A stretch of DNA of 8,797 nucleotides from JBGPYM01 sp041493205 (GTDB lineage Bacteria > Bacteroidota > Ignavibacteria > UBA10030 > UBA6906). Positions 1 through 7,434 of this stretch are shown one piece after another (the first letter of the stretch is position 1; each line of letters begins with the position of its first letter). The notes under the pieces were generated by a model that saw nothing but the letters and a program-made list of their open reading frames with translations, did no database searches and was not told the origin of the DNA. The translations under genes were made by a program, and so were the position numbers. Location: contig JBGPYM010000124.1 of the NCBI GenBank assembly GCA_041493205.1, forward strand, positions 1-8,797. The letters run 5' to 3'.

Positions 1-1
1 C

Positions 2-3000
2 TGTGTCCCGTCGGCTGAACACGCAGTCACGTGCCGGACGTCTCTGGTTGCCGGCGGCGTGGCAGCCGCGCTGATGAGCGATTCGCTGGAAGCGAAGAGC
101 GGCGCTCTGGCTGCGGACGCCGGAAAGAAGGCGGTCGCACTCCTCCCGCAGAAGAAGATCGTCGTCATTGAGCTCGCCGGCGGAGACCGCGCATGGCAGC
201 GGAGCGAATCGGGGCGGCTGCGATTCATCGAAAAGTTTTCCGCAGCCCTTCACCGGCGCGGTGCAAAGAGCGTCTGGATCATTGCCCGTCCGCTCCTCTC
301 CGATGCGGCCGCGGCCCGGCTGAAAGATGAGTCTCGCTTTTTTGTTGATGCGTTCCTGATCGGCCGGACGCTCTACTGCCAGTTCCTGACTGCCAGAGGG
401 GTGTTCGCCCCTGCATTTTTCCTCCCGCGCATAGCCCGCGCCGACGAGCCGGGCATTCCCCTCGAACCGCCATCGCTCCCCGGGACCTCTCCCGCCGGCG
501 GATTTGTCGACGTGCTCCAGGAGCCGTACCGCCAGGCATTCGACCAGGCGCTGGAGGGGATGATCTTCTTCGACAATGACGCCGGGAATCCTTCTGCGAA
601 CCTGCGCGCACGGGAAATGCTCGGAATGGACGACCCGGGCTCCGTCACTCTTGCCCGTCTCGTTGCTCCGGAAAGCTACCGGTCCGCCCTGCGGCTCCTC
701 TCCCTGCTCCGCAAGAAAAAGCATGTCACGGGAGAGCTGCAACTCCGTCGCAAAAGCGGGCGGCCGTTCGTCGCTGCCGTTTCTGTTTCGGTGTTGAGGG
801 GACGAAGAAGCCATGCCATCCTCCGGGACATCACGGATGAGGTCCACTCACGCACCGAGCGCGCTGCGACAGACGCCCGGCAATCCCTTTTTGTCGAATC
901 TTCCGCGGTCCCGCAGGCCGTGGTCGCGGGCGCAAGAATTGTCCACTGCAATTCTGCGTTCCGCTCGAAGTTCGCCTGGCACGACCCGGGGTCGGGCCGG
1001 CTGACTCTCCGTGAATTCTTCGGAAAAGAGAACGCGGCACTTGTGAGGCAACTGACCGCCGTACCTGCCGATAGTGCAGGGGAGTTCCCCGCCGCGCAGG
1101 GTGACGTTTCGATACGGACGCCCGAGGGTGTGCGGCTCGATTATGCTCTGATTGCTTCCCGCGTCGCGTGGGAGGGGAAAGCTTCGTGGCATCTTTCCCT
1201 CACAGACATGACGGGACGGAATGAGGCGGTCCGCTATCTGCGCGATTCGGAACAGTCCCTTCAGGCTGTCCTCAACCGTCAGGCAGGCGCCGTGTCCGTC
1301 GTGCAGGACGGCCGGTTTGCGTTTGTCAACGGCGCATGCGCGGCGCTCTTTGGGTTCACGTCTCCCGCAGACCTGACCGGGAAAGAGGCCGCGCTCCCCG
1401 TATCCCCGCGCGGCCGGAAGGAGTTCCTGGAACGGCTCTCTCCTGCCGCGCCGGGAAAGTCGAAACCGTTTACGCTGGAGTATTCGCTCAAACGGGATGA
1501 CGGCACGCACCGCACGATCGAGCTCCGGGGCGACACGATCGTGTACGGCGGCCGGCCGGCTGTCGTCTGTTTTCACACGGATATTTCAGACCGCCGGGCT
1601 GCTGAAGATGAATTCAGGCGCCGGGAGCGGGAGTCCGCGATTACCGGCCAGCTCTCGCACGACCTGCACGCCTCGCTCGAGCCATCCGAGGTGGCGGCGG
1701 GGATGCTCCGTTCGGCCATGCGCTGGCTCTCATTTGAACAGGGGGGGATCTATACCCTGGATGAGGAGAAGCAAACGCTCACGATCTCTCTGCGGGAAGG
1801 GCTCGCGGAGAACATCGCGTCGGCACTGGAGGTTCAGCAGACGCAGGAAGGGGTGACCGGACTTGCTCTGAAAACGGCAAAGCCGCTTTTGCTCGATGTC
1901 GCGGACTACCCTCCGTATCTTCCGTACAAGACGCTGTTTGAGACTGCGGGAATCCGGTCCGTTCTCTATCTTCCGCTCGTGGCAGGCGAAGCGGTGAACG
2001 CGTTGATGATGCTTTGCTCGGCGAAAGAGGCTGCGTCCGCTGCCCGTGATGAGGTCCTCCTGGAGAATATCTCCCGCCACGCCGGTGATGCTCTTGCCAA
2101 CGCACTGCGCTTCGAGAGGGTGCGGGCTTCCGAGCTGCGCTACCGGTCGCTCGTTGAATCGGTTACGGATGTAGTCTACGAAGCGGGATCGACGGGGGCA
2201 TTCCGTCTCCTCAACGCCCGGGTCGGTCAACTCACGGGCCATGCACCGGACGAATTCATGCGGAATCCCGACCTCTGGCGGACGCTCATCCATCCCGACG
2301 ATCGTTCGGGGTACGGGCGCAGGATATCGGACAGGGAAGAGGGTGGGGACGAACTCACGATCAGGTACCGGATCCTCCCGAAAGGAAAGGCGGCGTACCG
2401 TCATGTACGCGACGCTGTCAGGTACCGCCGCGATTCCTCGGGCAACGTCATTGCGATGTCAGGCATCGTCACCGACATCACCCCGCAGGCCGAGGAAGAG
2501 CTGGCTGCTTCCGTGTCCCTGACGGCGGGCACAGGTATGGTGCAGAGCATGCAGGAGGGGGTCGTGGTGTATGACCGCGACCTGCGGTACCGCGAGTGGA
2601 ACAGACCGATGGAGCTCCTGACAGGGTATACCCGCGACCAGGTCATGGGTCGGGATGCGCTGGACGGGCCCCCTGACTTCAAGCTTCATGACTTCCCTGA
2701 CCTGCTCCACCGGGCGCTGGCAGGGATGCCGGTAAGTTCCGAGGACATCGAGTATGTTCGCCTGGGAACAAATGATCGCCTCGTCTTCTGGGGGCGGTTT
2801 TCGCCTTTGCGTAACAAGGCCGGTGAAATTGAGGGAGTGGTCGGTACATTTACCGACGTCACCCACCGGAAGAGCCTCGAGCGGGAGCTGAGGGAGTCTG
2901 AAGAAACGTTGCGCAACGTCATTGATACGCTCGGTGATGCGCTGATGATCTCCGACCTCCAGGGAAAGGTCTGGGAGGTCAACCGCGAATTCACGCACCT

Positions 3001-5824
3001 GACAGGGTACACCCGGAGCGAAGTGCTCGGGATGACGTTCCCATACCCGTGGCTGATCGAGGAGCAGATGTCCCGCTTCCTCGTCTGGATCGCCGCCCTC
3101 CGCGAGAAGAAATACCTGCGCGATTTTGACATGACCTGGAAGCGGCACGACGGGCACGAAATTGCGATCAGCATCAATACAACGCTCCTGCGCAATGCCG
3201 CCGGCGAGCCGGTGGCGATGCTGAATCTCGCCCGCGACATTTCGGAGCGTCACCGCCTGGCGAGCGAACTCGCCGCGAAGGGGCGGCAGATCGAGATGCT
3301 GAACCGGATTATCAGCAAGGCGAACTCCACCATGGAGTTCCCGCTCATTTTCGATGTGATCGCGCAGGAGGTGAAGGACATGGTCCCGTACGATCACATG
3401 AACGTCTGCCTCCTGACGGACGACCGTCGCTTCGTGGTCGTCCATGCCTCGGTGGGCACGGAATTCCCGCTCCCGCATGCCGGGGAGATCCTGCCCCTGG
3501 AGGAATCCGGTACCCACCGTGCGGTCGCAGATCGCAAAGCGATTGTCATCGACGACTTCAACGCCCTCCCCGTGGAGAAGCAGAACCCAGTGGCAGCCCG
3601 TGCGGGGATGCACTCGGAAATCAGCATCCCCATCATGCTGAACGAGAGGCTGCTCGGGACATTCAATATTTTCCATGCCGATGTTTCAGCGTTCAGCGGC
3701 GCGCAACTGACCTATCTTCAGCCCATCGCCGATCAGATCGGGGCGCTGCTTGACCGTACGGAGCTGTTCCAGCGGGTAAGCGACGACAGCGCCTACATTC
3801 ATACCCTCCTCAACTCCATCGACAGCGTCGTCTTCACTGTGGACCAGGGGTCGGTGGTCCGTCAGGCGAATACCGCCTGGCGCGACTTCGCTTTGCTGCA
3901 GGGAACACCTGACCTAAGTGATGAAGCCACCGTTGTCGGGCGGCCGCTCGGGGAAATCATCCGGAATGAGGATCTGCGGAATGAGCTGACAGCGGTCGTA
4001 CCGCGGCTCTTTGACGCAACGCTGAACGAGTTTTCGCGCGAGTTCGAGACGGGCGCGGGGGACAGGATAAGAACCTACCAGTGCGCCGTCGCTCCGATGA
4101 CGATCAACGAACGGGTCACCAGTCTGGTCTTCACGCTGACGGACATCACCGAAAGCAAGCAGACGGAAGCGGAGATCAAGAGACGGAACGAAGAACTCAT
4201 CGCGCTGAACGCCGTTGCGTCCTCCATCAACAAATCATTGCAGCTGGACGAAGTCCTTGCCGTCGCTGCCGCGCAGGTGAAAAACCTCGTGGGCGCGGAC
4301 ATCGTGCTCTGCTACCTGCATGACGAGGGCGACCGGCTCCTCCTTGCGGCCCACCTCGGTCTGACTGAGAAACACTCTTCGGCGGTTCGGGTCCTCTCGG
4401 TCGATGCCAGCGCAGCAGGAACGGTGATCAAGGAACGGCGTCCCATTTCGATTACAAGCGGACTTTCCGGTGATCCGCGGTTGACGACGGCTTCACGGGC
4501 CGTGTTCGCCGATCTGGGTGCACAGAGCCTGGTGGGGATCCCTCTCGAGGCGAAGGACCGCGTTCTTGGCGCGCTCATGGTCGCTTTTACGCGCAGGCAT
4601 GACCTGAGCGATCAGGAACAGCGGGTGCTGATGCTGATGGGAAACCAGCTCGGCGCGGCGCTCGAGAACGTCCGGCTCTACAGCGAAATCCAGTCGCAGG
4701 TCCGCCGCATCACGCTGCTGTACGAAATCGGGAAGGGGCTCACCGGCGCCCTCGACACCAGCACGATCCTGAAGATCGTCCGTTCGGAGCTCCTGAAGTC
4801 GATCTCGTTTGAATCGCTTTACTACTTCAGCATCGGGCGTGCCGGAAACCTGGAAGTCCAGTTCGGACCTGAGGGAGACGGAGTGGCGGAACTGAACGCC
4901 GGTGATCCGGCGCTCGCGGGGGCGGCGGAAGGAACCCCATTCGCGGGGATGAGCGCGAACGAAATTCCCGTGCTCGCGGTGCCGGTCCGGTTCAAAGACA
5001 GGATTGCAGGGGTGCTCGCACTCCTCCGTCCGGAGCCCGGTCCCGACGCGCATTTGCGTCTCGTGGAAAGTATCGCTAATTTGACCGGAATCGCGTTCGA
5101 ACGCGCGCTTTTGTTTGAAGACACGGTTTCGAAATCGGATGAAATCCAGCACCGCAACAAGGAGCTGGATGATTTCACGTATGTCGTATCGCATGATCTG
5201 AAAGAACCCCTGATAACCATCGAGGGGTACAGCAAGATCATTCTGAACGAGTACCGCGACCGCGTGGACGAGGAGGGGAAGGGATATCTCAACTCTGTCG
5301 TCCAGTCCAGCCAGCGGATGAAGCACCTGATCGACGATCTGCTGACGCTCTCGCGCATCGGGCGCGTATCGGAGGCGCAGGAATCTTTGCCGATGCGGTC
5401 GGTCATCGAGGCGGTCCTTCGCGATTTCGAATTTACGCTGAAGGAAAGCCGTTCGGAAGTGATTATCCCGCCCTCCCTGCCGACGGTCCGCTACAACCGG
5501 ACACAGCTCGGGATGGTGTTCCGGAACCTGATCGCGAATGCAATAAAATTCAACAAGAGCGACGCGCCGCGCGTCGACATTGATGTCCAGACCGGCGAAC
5601 ACGAGTACACGATCGGCGTCCGGGACAACGGCATCGGGATCGATCAGCGTCATTTTGACAAGATTTTTGTCATCTTCCAGCGACTTCACAGGACGGAGGA
5701 TTTCCGGGGAACCGGCGCCGGCCTGACCATCGTCAAGAAGATCGTGGAGAACCACCACGGCAGGATCTGGGTGGAGTCCGCGGTGGGCAAAGGGACGACG
5801 TTTTACTTTACCATTCCGAAGTGA
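2..5824 (+). CDS. Giant soluble multi-PAS/GAF sensor histidine kinase, 5' end outside window
   Basis: Cytoplasmic sensor kinase expected to autophosphorylate on histidine and pass phosphate to the adjacent regulator. Numbering is from GTG 59. Residues 32-125 resemble the C-terminal half of a RecA/KaiC-type fold (tentative). Next come PAS 155-263, 275-388 and 401-515, GAF 531-689, PAS 691-814, 825-945 and 951-1070, GAF 1081-1237, PAS 1246-1369, and GAF 1383-1544 and 1549-1689. Each PAS ends in a D-[IVM]-[TS] signature (RDITDE, TDMTGR, TDISDR, TDITPQ, TDVTHR, RDISER, TDITES). The DHp H-box SHDLKEPL has H1712. The ATPase domain has N-box N1827, G1 DNGIGID (D1856), an F-box and G2 GTGAGL (G1884). 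There is no transmembrane helix, HAMP or receiver domain. The frame is open to base 2. Neither GTG 59 nor ATG 74 has a Shine-Dalgarno, and the N-terminal fold looks cut, so the true start is probably upstream. The ligands are unknown. The kinase call is secure; the domain edges are approximate. Confidence 0.95.
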   Translation, partial: CVPSAEHAVTCRTSLVAGGVAAALMSDSLEAKSGALAADAGKKAVALLPQKKIVVIELAGGDRAWQRSESGRLRFIEKFSAALHRRGAKSVWIIARPLLSDAAAARLKDESRFFVDAFLIGRTLYCQFLTARGVFAPAFFLPRIARADEPGIPLEPPSLPGTSPAGGFVDVLQEPYRQAFDQALEGMIFFDNDAGNPSANLRAREMLGMDDPGSVTLARLVAPESYRSALRLLSLLRKKKHVTGELQLRRKSGRPFVAAVSVSVLRGRRSHAILRDITDEVHSRTERAATDARQSLFVESSAVPQAVVAGARIVHCNSAFRSKFAWHDPGSGRLTLREFFGKENAALVRQLTAVPADSAGEFPAAQGDVSIRTPEGVRLDYALIASRVAWEGKASWHLSLTDMTGRNEAVRYLRDSEQSLQAVLNRQAGAVSVVQDGRFAFVNGACAALFGFTSPADLTGKEAALPVSPRGRKEFLERLSPAAPGKSKPFTLEYSLKRDDGTHRTIELRGDTIVYGGRPAVVCFHTDISDRRAAEDEFRRRERESAITGQLSHDLHASLEPSEVAAGMLRSAMRWLSFEQGGIYTLDEEKQTLTISLREGLAENIASALEVQQTQEGVTGLALKTAKPLLLDVADYPPYLPYKTLFETAGIRSVLYLPLVAGEAVNALMMLCSAKEAASAARDEVLLENISRHAGDALANALRFERVRASELRYRSLVESVTDVVYEAGSTGAFRLLNARVGQLTGHAPDEFMRNPDLWRTLIHPDDRSGYGRRISDREEGGDELTIRYRILPKGKAAYRHVRDAVRYRRDSSGNVIAMSGIVTDITPQAEEELAASVSLTAGTGMVQSMQEGVVVYDRDLRYREWNRPMELLTGYTRDQVMGRDALDGPPDFKLHDFPDLLHRALAGMPVSSEDIEYVRLGTNDRLVFWGRFSPLRNKAGEIEGVVGTFTDVTHRKSLERELRESEETLRNVIDTLGDALMISDLQGKVWEVNREFTHLTGYTRSEVLGMTFPYPWLIEEQMSRFLVWIAALREKKYLRDFDMTWKRHDGHEIAISINTTLLRNAAGEPVAMLNLARDISERHRLASELAAKGRQIEMLNRIISKANSTMEFPLIFDVIAQEVKDMVPYDHMNVCLLTDDRRFVVVHASVGTEFPLPHAGEILPLEESGTHRAVADRKAIVIDDFNALPVEKQNPVAARAGMHSEISIPIMLNERLLGTFNIFHADVSAFSGAQLTYLQPIADQIGALLDRTELFQRVSDDSAYIHTLLNSIDSVVFTVDQGSVVRQANTAWRDFALLQGTPDLSDEATVVGRPLGEIIRNEDLRNELTAVVPRLFDATLNEFSREFETGAGDRIRTYQCAVAPMTINERVTSLVFTLTDITESKQTEAEIKRRNEELIALNAVASSINKSLQLDEVLAVAAAQVKNLVGADIVLCYLHDEGDRLLLAAHLGLTEKHSSAVRVLSVDASAAGTVIKERRPISITSGLSGDPRLTTASRAVFADLGAQSLVGIPLEAKDRVLGALMVAFTRRHDLSDQEQRVLMLMGNQLGAALENVRLYSEIQSQVRRITLLYEIGKGLTGALDTSTILKIVRSELLKSISFESLYYFSIGRAGNLEVQFGPEGDGVAELNAGDPALAGAAEGTPFAGMSANEIPVLAVPVRFKDRIAGVLALLRPEPGPDAHLRLVESIANLTGIAFERALLFEDTVSKSDEIQHRNKELDDFTYVVSHDLKEPLITIEGYSKIILNEYRDRVDEEGKGYLNSVVQSSQRMKHLIDDLLTLSRIGRVSEAQESLPMRSVIEAVLRDFEFTLKESRSEVIIPPSLPTVRYNRTQLGMVFRNLIANAIKFNKSDAPRVDIDVQTGEHEYTIGVRDNGIGIDQRHFDKIFVIFQRLHRTEDFRGTGAGLTIVKKIVENHHGRIWVESAVGKGTTFYFTIPK

Positions 5825-5827
5825 TTC

Positions 5828-6511
5828 ATGGAAGAGCAAGGCCCCATCCGCATTCTGCTCATCGAGGACAACCGGGATTTCGCGAACCTGGTGGAGGTCT
5901 TTTTGCGCAAGCACGAGAAGGGGCAGTTCGACATCACGTGGAGGGAGAACGGTCCCGATGCGCTGGACGAGATAGCTGCAGGATCGCTGTTCGACGTGAT
6001 TCTCATGGATTACTTTCTGCCGGGGCAGAACGGACTGGAGATTACGCGGACCCTGCAGGAACGGGGGGTCACGACGCCGGTTGTGTTCCTGACCGTCAAC
6101 AAGGACTTCGACCTTGCGGTCGAGGTAATGAAACTCGGGATTGAAGACTATCTGGTCAAGGAGGAGATCTCGACGCCGGTGCTTCCCCGCACGATTCTGA
6201 ACGTGATCGAGCGGAAGAAACTCCGTGACCAGCTCACAACGCTTGAAATCACGCAGAAGCGTCTCGAAGCCATCCAGGAAATGGTCGTCCGGATTGCGCA
6301 GGAACTCCGGACCCCGCTGGACGACATGCGCGGGAGCGTCGATCGTCTCAGCGCCACGCATCAGAAGGACCAGTTGACCACATACCTGGCGATCATCAAG
6401 GATAATATTGCCCGGATTGAGAAAAAGATCTCGCAGTTGAAGGACATGAAGACCGACAAGACCATTCCGTACATTAAGGACATCCGGATGCTCGACCTGT
6501 CCGGTTCCTGA
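5828..6511 (+). CDS. Response regulator: receiver domain plus degenerate DHp (HisKA-like) domain
   Basis: Partner regulator of the upstream kinase; its ATG lies 3 nt after the kinase stop, with only a weak GAAG upstream, so translational coupling is likely. The receiver (residues 7-125) is complete: acidic pair E13/D14, phosphoacceptor D61 in LMDYFLPGQNG, T89 and K111. Residues 126-227 hold no DNA-binding, GGDEF, EAL or HD output. They instead look like a kinase DHp hairpin. A helix leads into RIAQELRTPLDDMRG, where the usual H-box histidine is Q158 (CAG, 6299-6301) while E159, T162 and P163 are kept. A second amphipathic helix follows (about 181-207), then a tail ending YIKDIRMLDLSGS. No ATPase domain follows, so it cannot act as a kinase alone. 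Likely roles are dimerization, docking to a kinase, or control of receiver phosphate lifetime. The receiver is certain; the DHp reading is by motif only. Confidence 0.93.
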   Translation: MEEQGPIRILLIEDNRDFANLVEVFLRKHEKGQFDITWRENGPDALDEIAAGSLFDVILMDYFLPGQNGLEITRTLQERGVTTPVVFLTVNKDFDLAVEVMKLGIEDYLVKEEISTPVLPRTILNVIERKKLRDQLTTLEITQKRLEAIQEMVVRIAQELRTPLDDMRGSVDRLSATHQKDQLTTYLAIIKDNIARIEKKISQLKDMKTDKTIPYIKDIRMLDLSGS

Positions 6512-6540
6512 CGTCTCGGAGCGTCAATCGCAGGCCGGAC
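6499..6540 (+). other. Imperfect stem-loop across the regulator stop codon, before the amidohydrolase start
   Basis: GTCCGG (6499-6504) can pair with CCGGAC (6535-6540), and after a TT bulge CCTG (6507-6510) can pair with CAGG (6531-6534). An alternative inner stem, TGACG (6509-6513) with CGTCA (6522-6526), shares the TG. The left arm overlaps the end of the regulator gene (stop 6509-6511), and the right arm ends 5 nt before the ATG at 6546, covering the only AGG in the leader. There is no U-tract, so it is not a standard intrinsic terminator. It could hide the start region until a ribosome reaches the regulator stop. In GC-rich DNA a structure of this size can arise by chance. Confidence 0.3.
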
Positions 6541-6545
6541 CTCCC

Positions 6546-7391
6546 ATGAAATTCCGCATCGCCCTTGCCCAGATGGACCCCGTGCTCGGGGACCTGGGCG
6601 CCAACATCACGAAGCACCTCTCTCTCGCTGACCGTGCCGCCGCTGCCGGGGCCCAGGTGGTTGTTTTTCCTGAGCTGAGCCTTACGGGGTATTCCATCAA
6701 GGACATGAACTGGGATCTCGCGGTGAACCCGCGCCGTGAGCAGGGACCGCTTGCGCCGCTGGTCGAGAAAGGTAAATCGATTACGATTATTGCAGGAGGT
6801 GTTGAAGAGGGAGAGTCGTTCGGCATGTACAATGCCGCCTTCTGTTTCGAAGGGGGGACCGTGCGCGCGGTGCACCGGAAGTCATATCCCCCCACCTACG
6901 GCATGTTTGAGGAGCTGAGATATTTCAGCCGGGGGACGAGCGTGCGTGCATTCGACACGAAGCACGGCCGGATGGGCGTGTTGATCTGCGAGGACCTCTG
7001 GCACCTTCCGCTTCCGTACCTTCTCGCAGTGGACGGGGCGACGATCATCATCACCCTCGTTGCCAGTCCGACGCGCGTGGGGGGAAAGGAACCGGAGCTG
7101 CCGATCGCCGCGGTCAACTCAGGGAATCATAAGGCATACGCGCGGCTCCTGTCGGTCTACGTCGCATTCTGCAACCGGGTGGGGTTTGAGGACGGGGTGA
7201 ATTTCTGGGGCGGCTCGGAGGTGGTCGGCCCGTCCGGAGACGTCGTGGCCTCGGCGAAGCTGTTCGAGGACGACCTGATATTTGCCGATATTGATGAGGA
7301 GGAGGTGCGGCGCGCCAGGCGATTCTCCCGTCATTTCCTCGACGACGACCCCGGGTTCATCGAATCCGAGCTCCGCCGCATCCGGCAGTAG
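6546..7391 (+). CDS. Nitrilase-superfamily carbon-nitrogen hydrolase, NAD+ synthetase glutaminase-like
   Basis: A 281-residue stand-alone CN-hydrolase domain, a normal length for the superfamily, predicted to hydrolyse an amide or carbamoyl C-N bond in the cytoplasm. The catalytic triad is visible: E43 in FPELSLTGY, K112 in HRKSYPPTYG, and nucleophile C148 in GVLICEDLWH. The strings YGMFEELRYFSRG and GVLICEDLW followed by an ASPTR segment recall the glutaminase domain of glutamine-dependent NAD+ synthetase more than aliphatic nitrilases (family knowledge). No NadE synthetase domain is fused, and none is encoded in the window, so glutamine may not be the substrate; other amides or omega-amidase-like substrates are possible. 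It starts 34 nt after the response regulator with no good Shine-Dalgarno. I prefer ATG 6546 because MKFRIALAQMDPVLGD is the expected first strand of the fold. The family is secure; the substrate is unknown. Confidence 0.92.
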   Translation: MKFRIALAQMDPVLGDLGANITKHLSLADRAAAAGAQVVVFPELSLTGYSIKDMNWDLAVNPRREQGPLAPLVEKGKSITIIAGGVEEGESFGMYNAAFCFEGGTVRAVHRKSYPPTYGMFEELRYFSRGTSVRAFDTKHGRMGVLICEDLWHLPLPYLLAVDGATIIITLVASPTRVGGKEPELPIAAVNSGNHKAYARLLSVYVAFCNRVGFEDGVNFWGGSEVVGPSGDVVASAKLFEDDLIFADIDEEEVRRARRFSRHFLDDDPGFIESELRRIRQ

Positions 7392-7420
7392 GACGGCCAT
7401 CGCCAGGCTTCACAACCAAG

Positions 7421-7427
7421 AAAGGAA
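7421..7427 (+). promoter_or_regulatory. Ribosome binding site for the SPFH gene
   Basis: AAAGGAA lies just before two in-frame ATGs. From the GGA (7424-7426) the gap is only 2 nt to ATG 7429 but 8 nt to ATG 7435. The spacing therefore favours the second ATG as the start. Confidence 0.65.
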
Positions 7428-7434
7428 CATGAAA

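Noticed and set aside
1658..1690. SHDLHASLEP near residue 533 of the kinase looks like a second H-box
   Set aside because: It forms the first helix of the first GAF domain (L-x-x-x-L-x-x-S-L-E-P-x-E-V pattern), has no proline at the H-box position, and no ATPase domain follows it.
2624..2633. Perfect 10-bp palindrome GGGTATACCC
   Set aside because: It lies inside the conserved Thr-Gly-Tyr-Thr-Arg codons of a PAS domain and is explained by coding constraint.
4205..4690. Third GAF domain as a bilin-binding phytochrome domain, because of a Cys in its core
   Set aside because: The conserved phytochrome P-A-S-D-I-P and C-H type motifs are not seen; the single Cys in VLCYL lies in a core strand.
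4493..6361. A 622-codon open frame on the minus strand spanning the kinase/regulator junction, plus a 405-codon one at 2459-3676
   Set aside because: Both lie wholly opposite well-supported genes. Their translations are rich in Arg, Asp, His, Val and Leu with no recognisable domain, as expected for the antisense of GC-rich kinase genes.
7282..7434. Longer N-terminus for the SPFH protein starting at 7282
   Set aside because: It would overlap the end of the amidohydrolase by over 100 nt, adds residues unlike any stomatin N-terminus, and bypasses the Shine-Dalgarno at 7421-7427.
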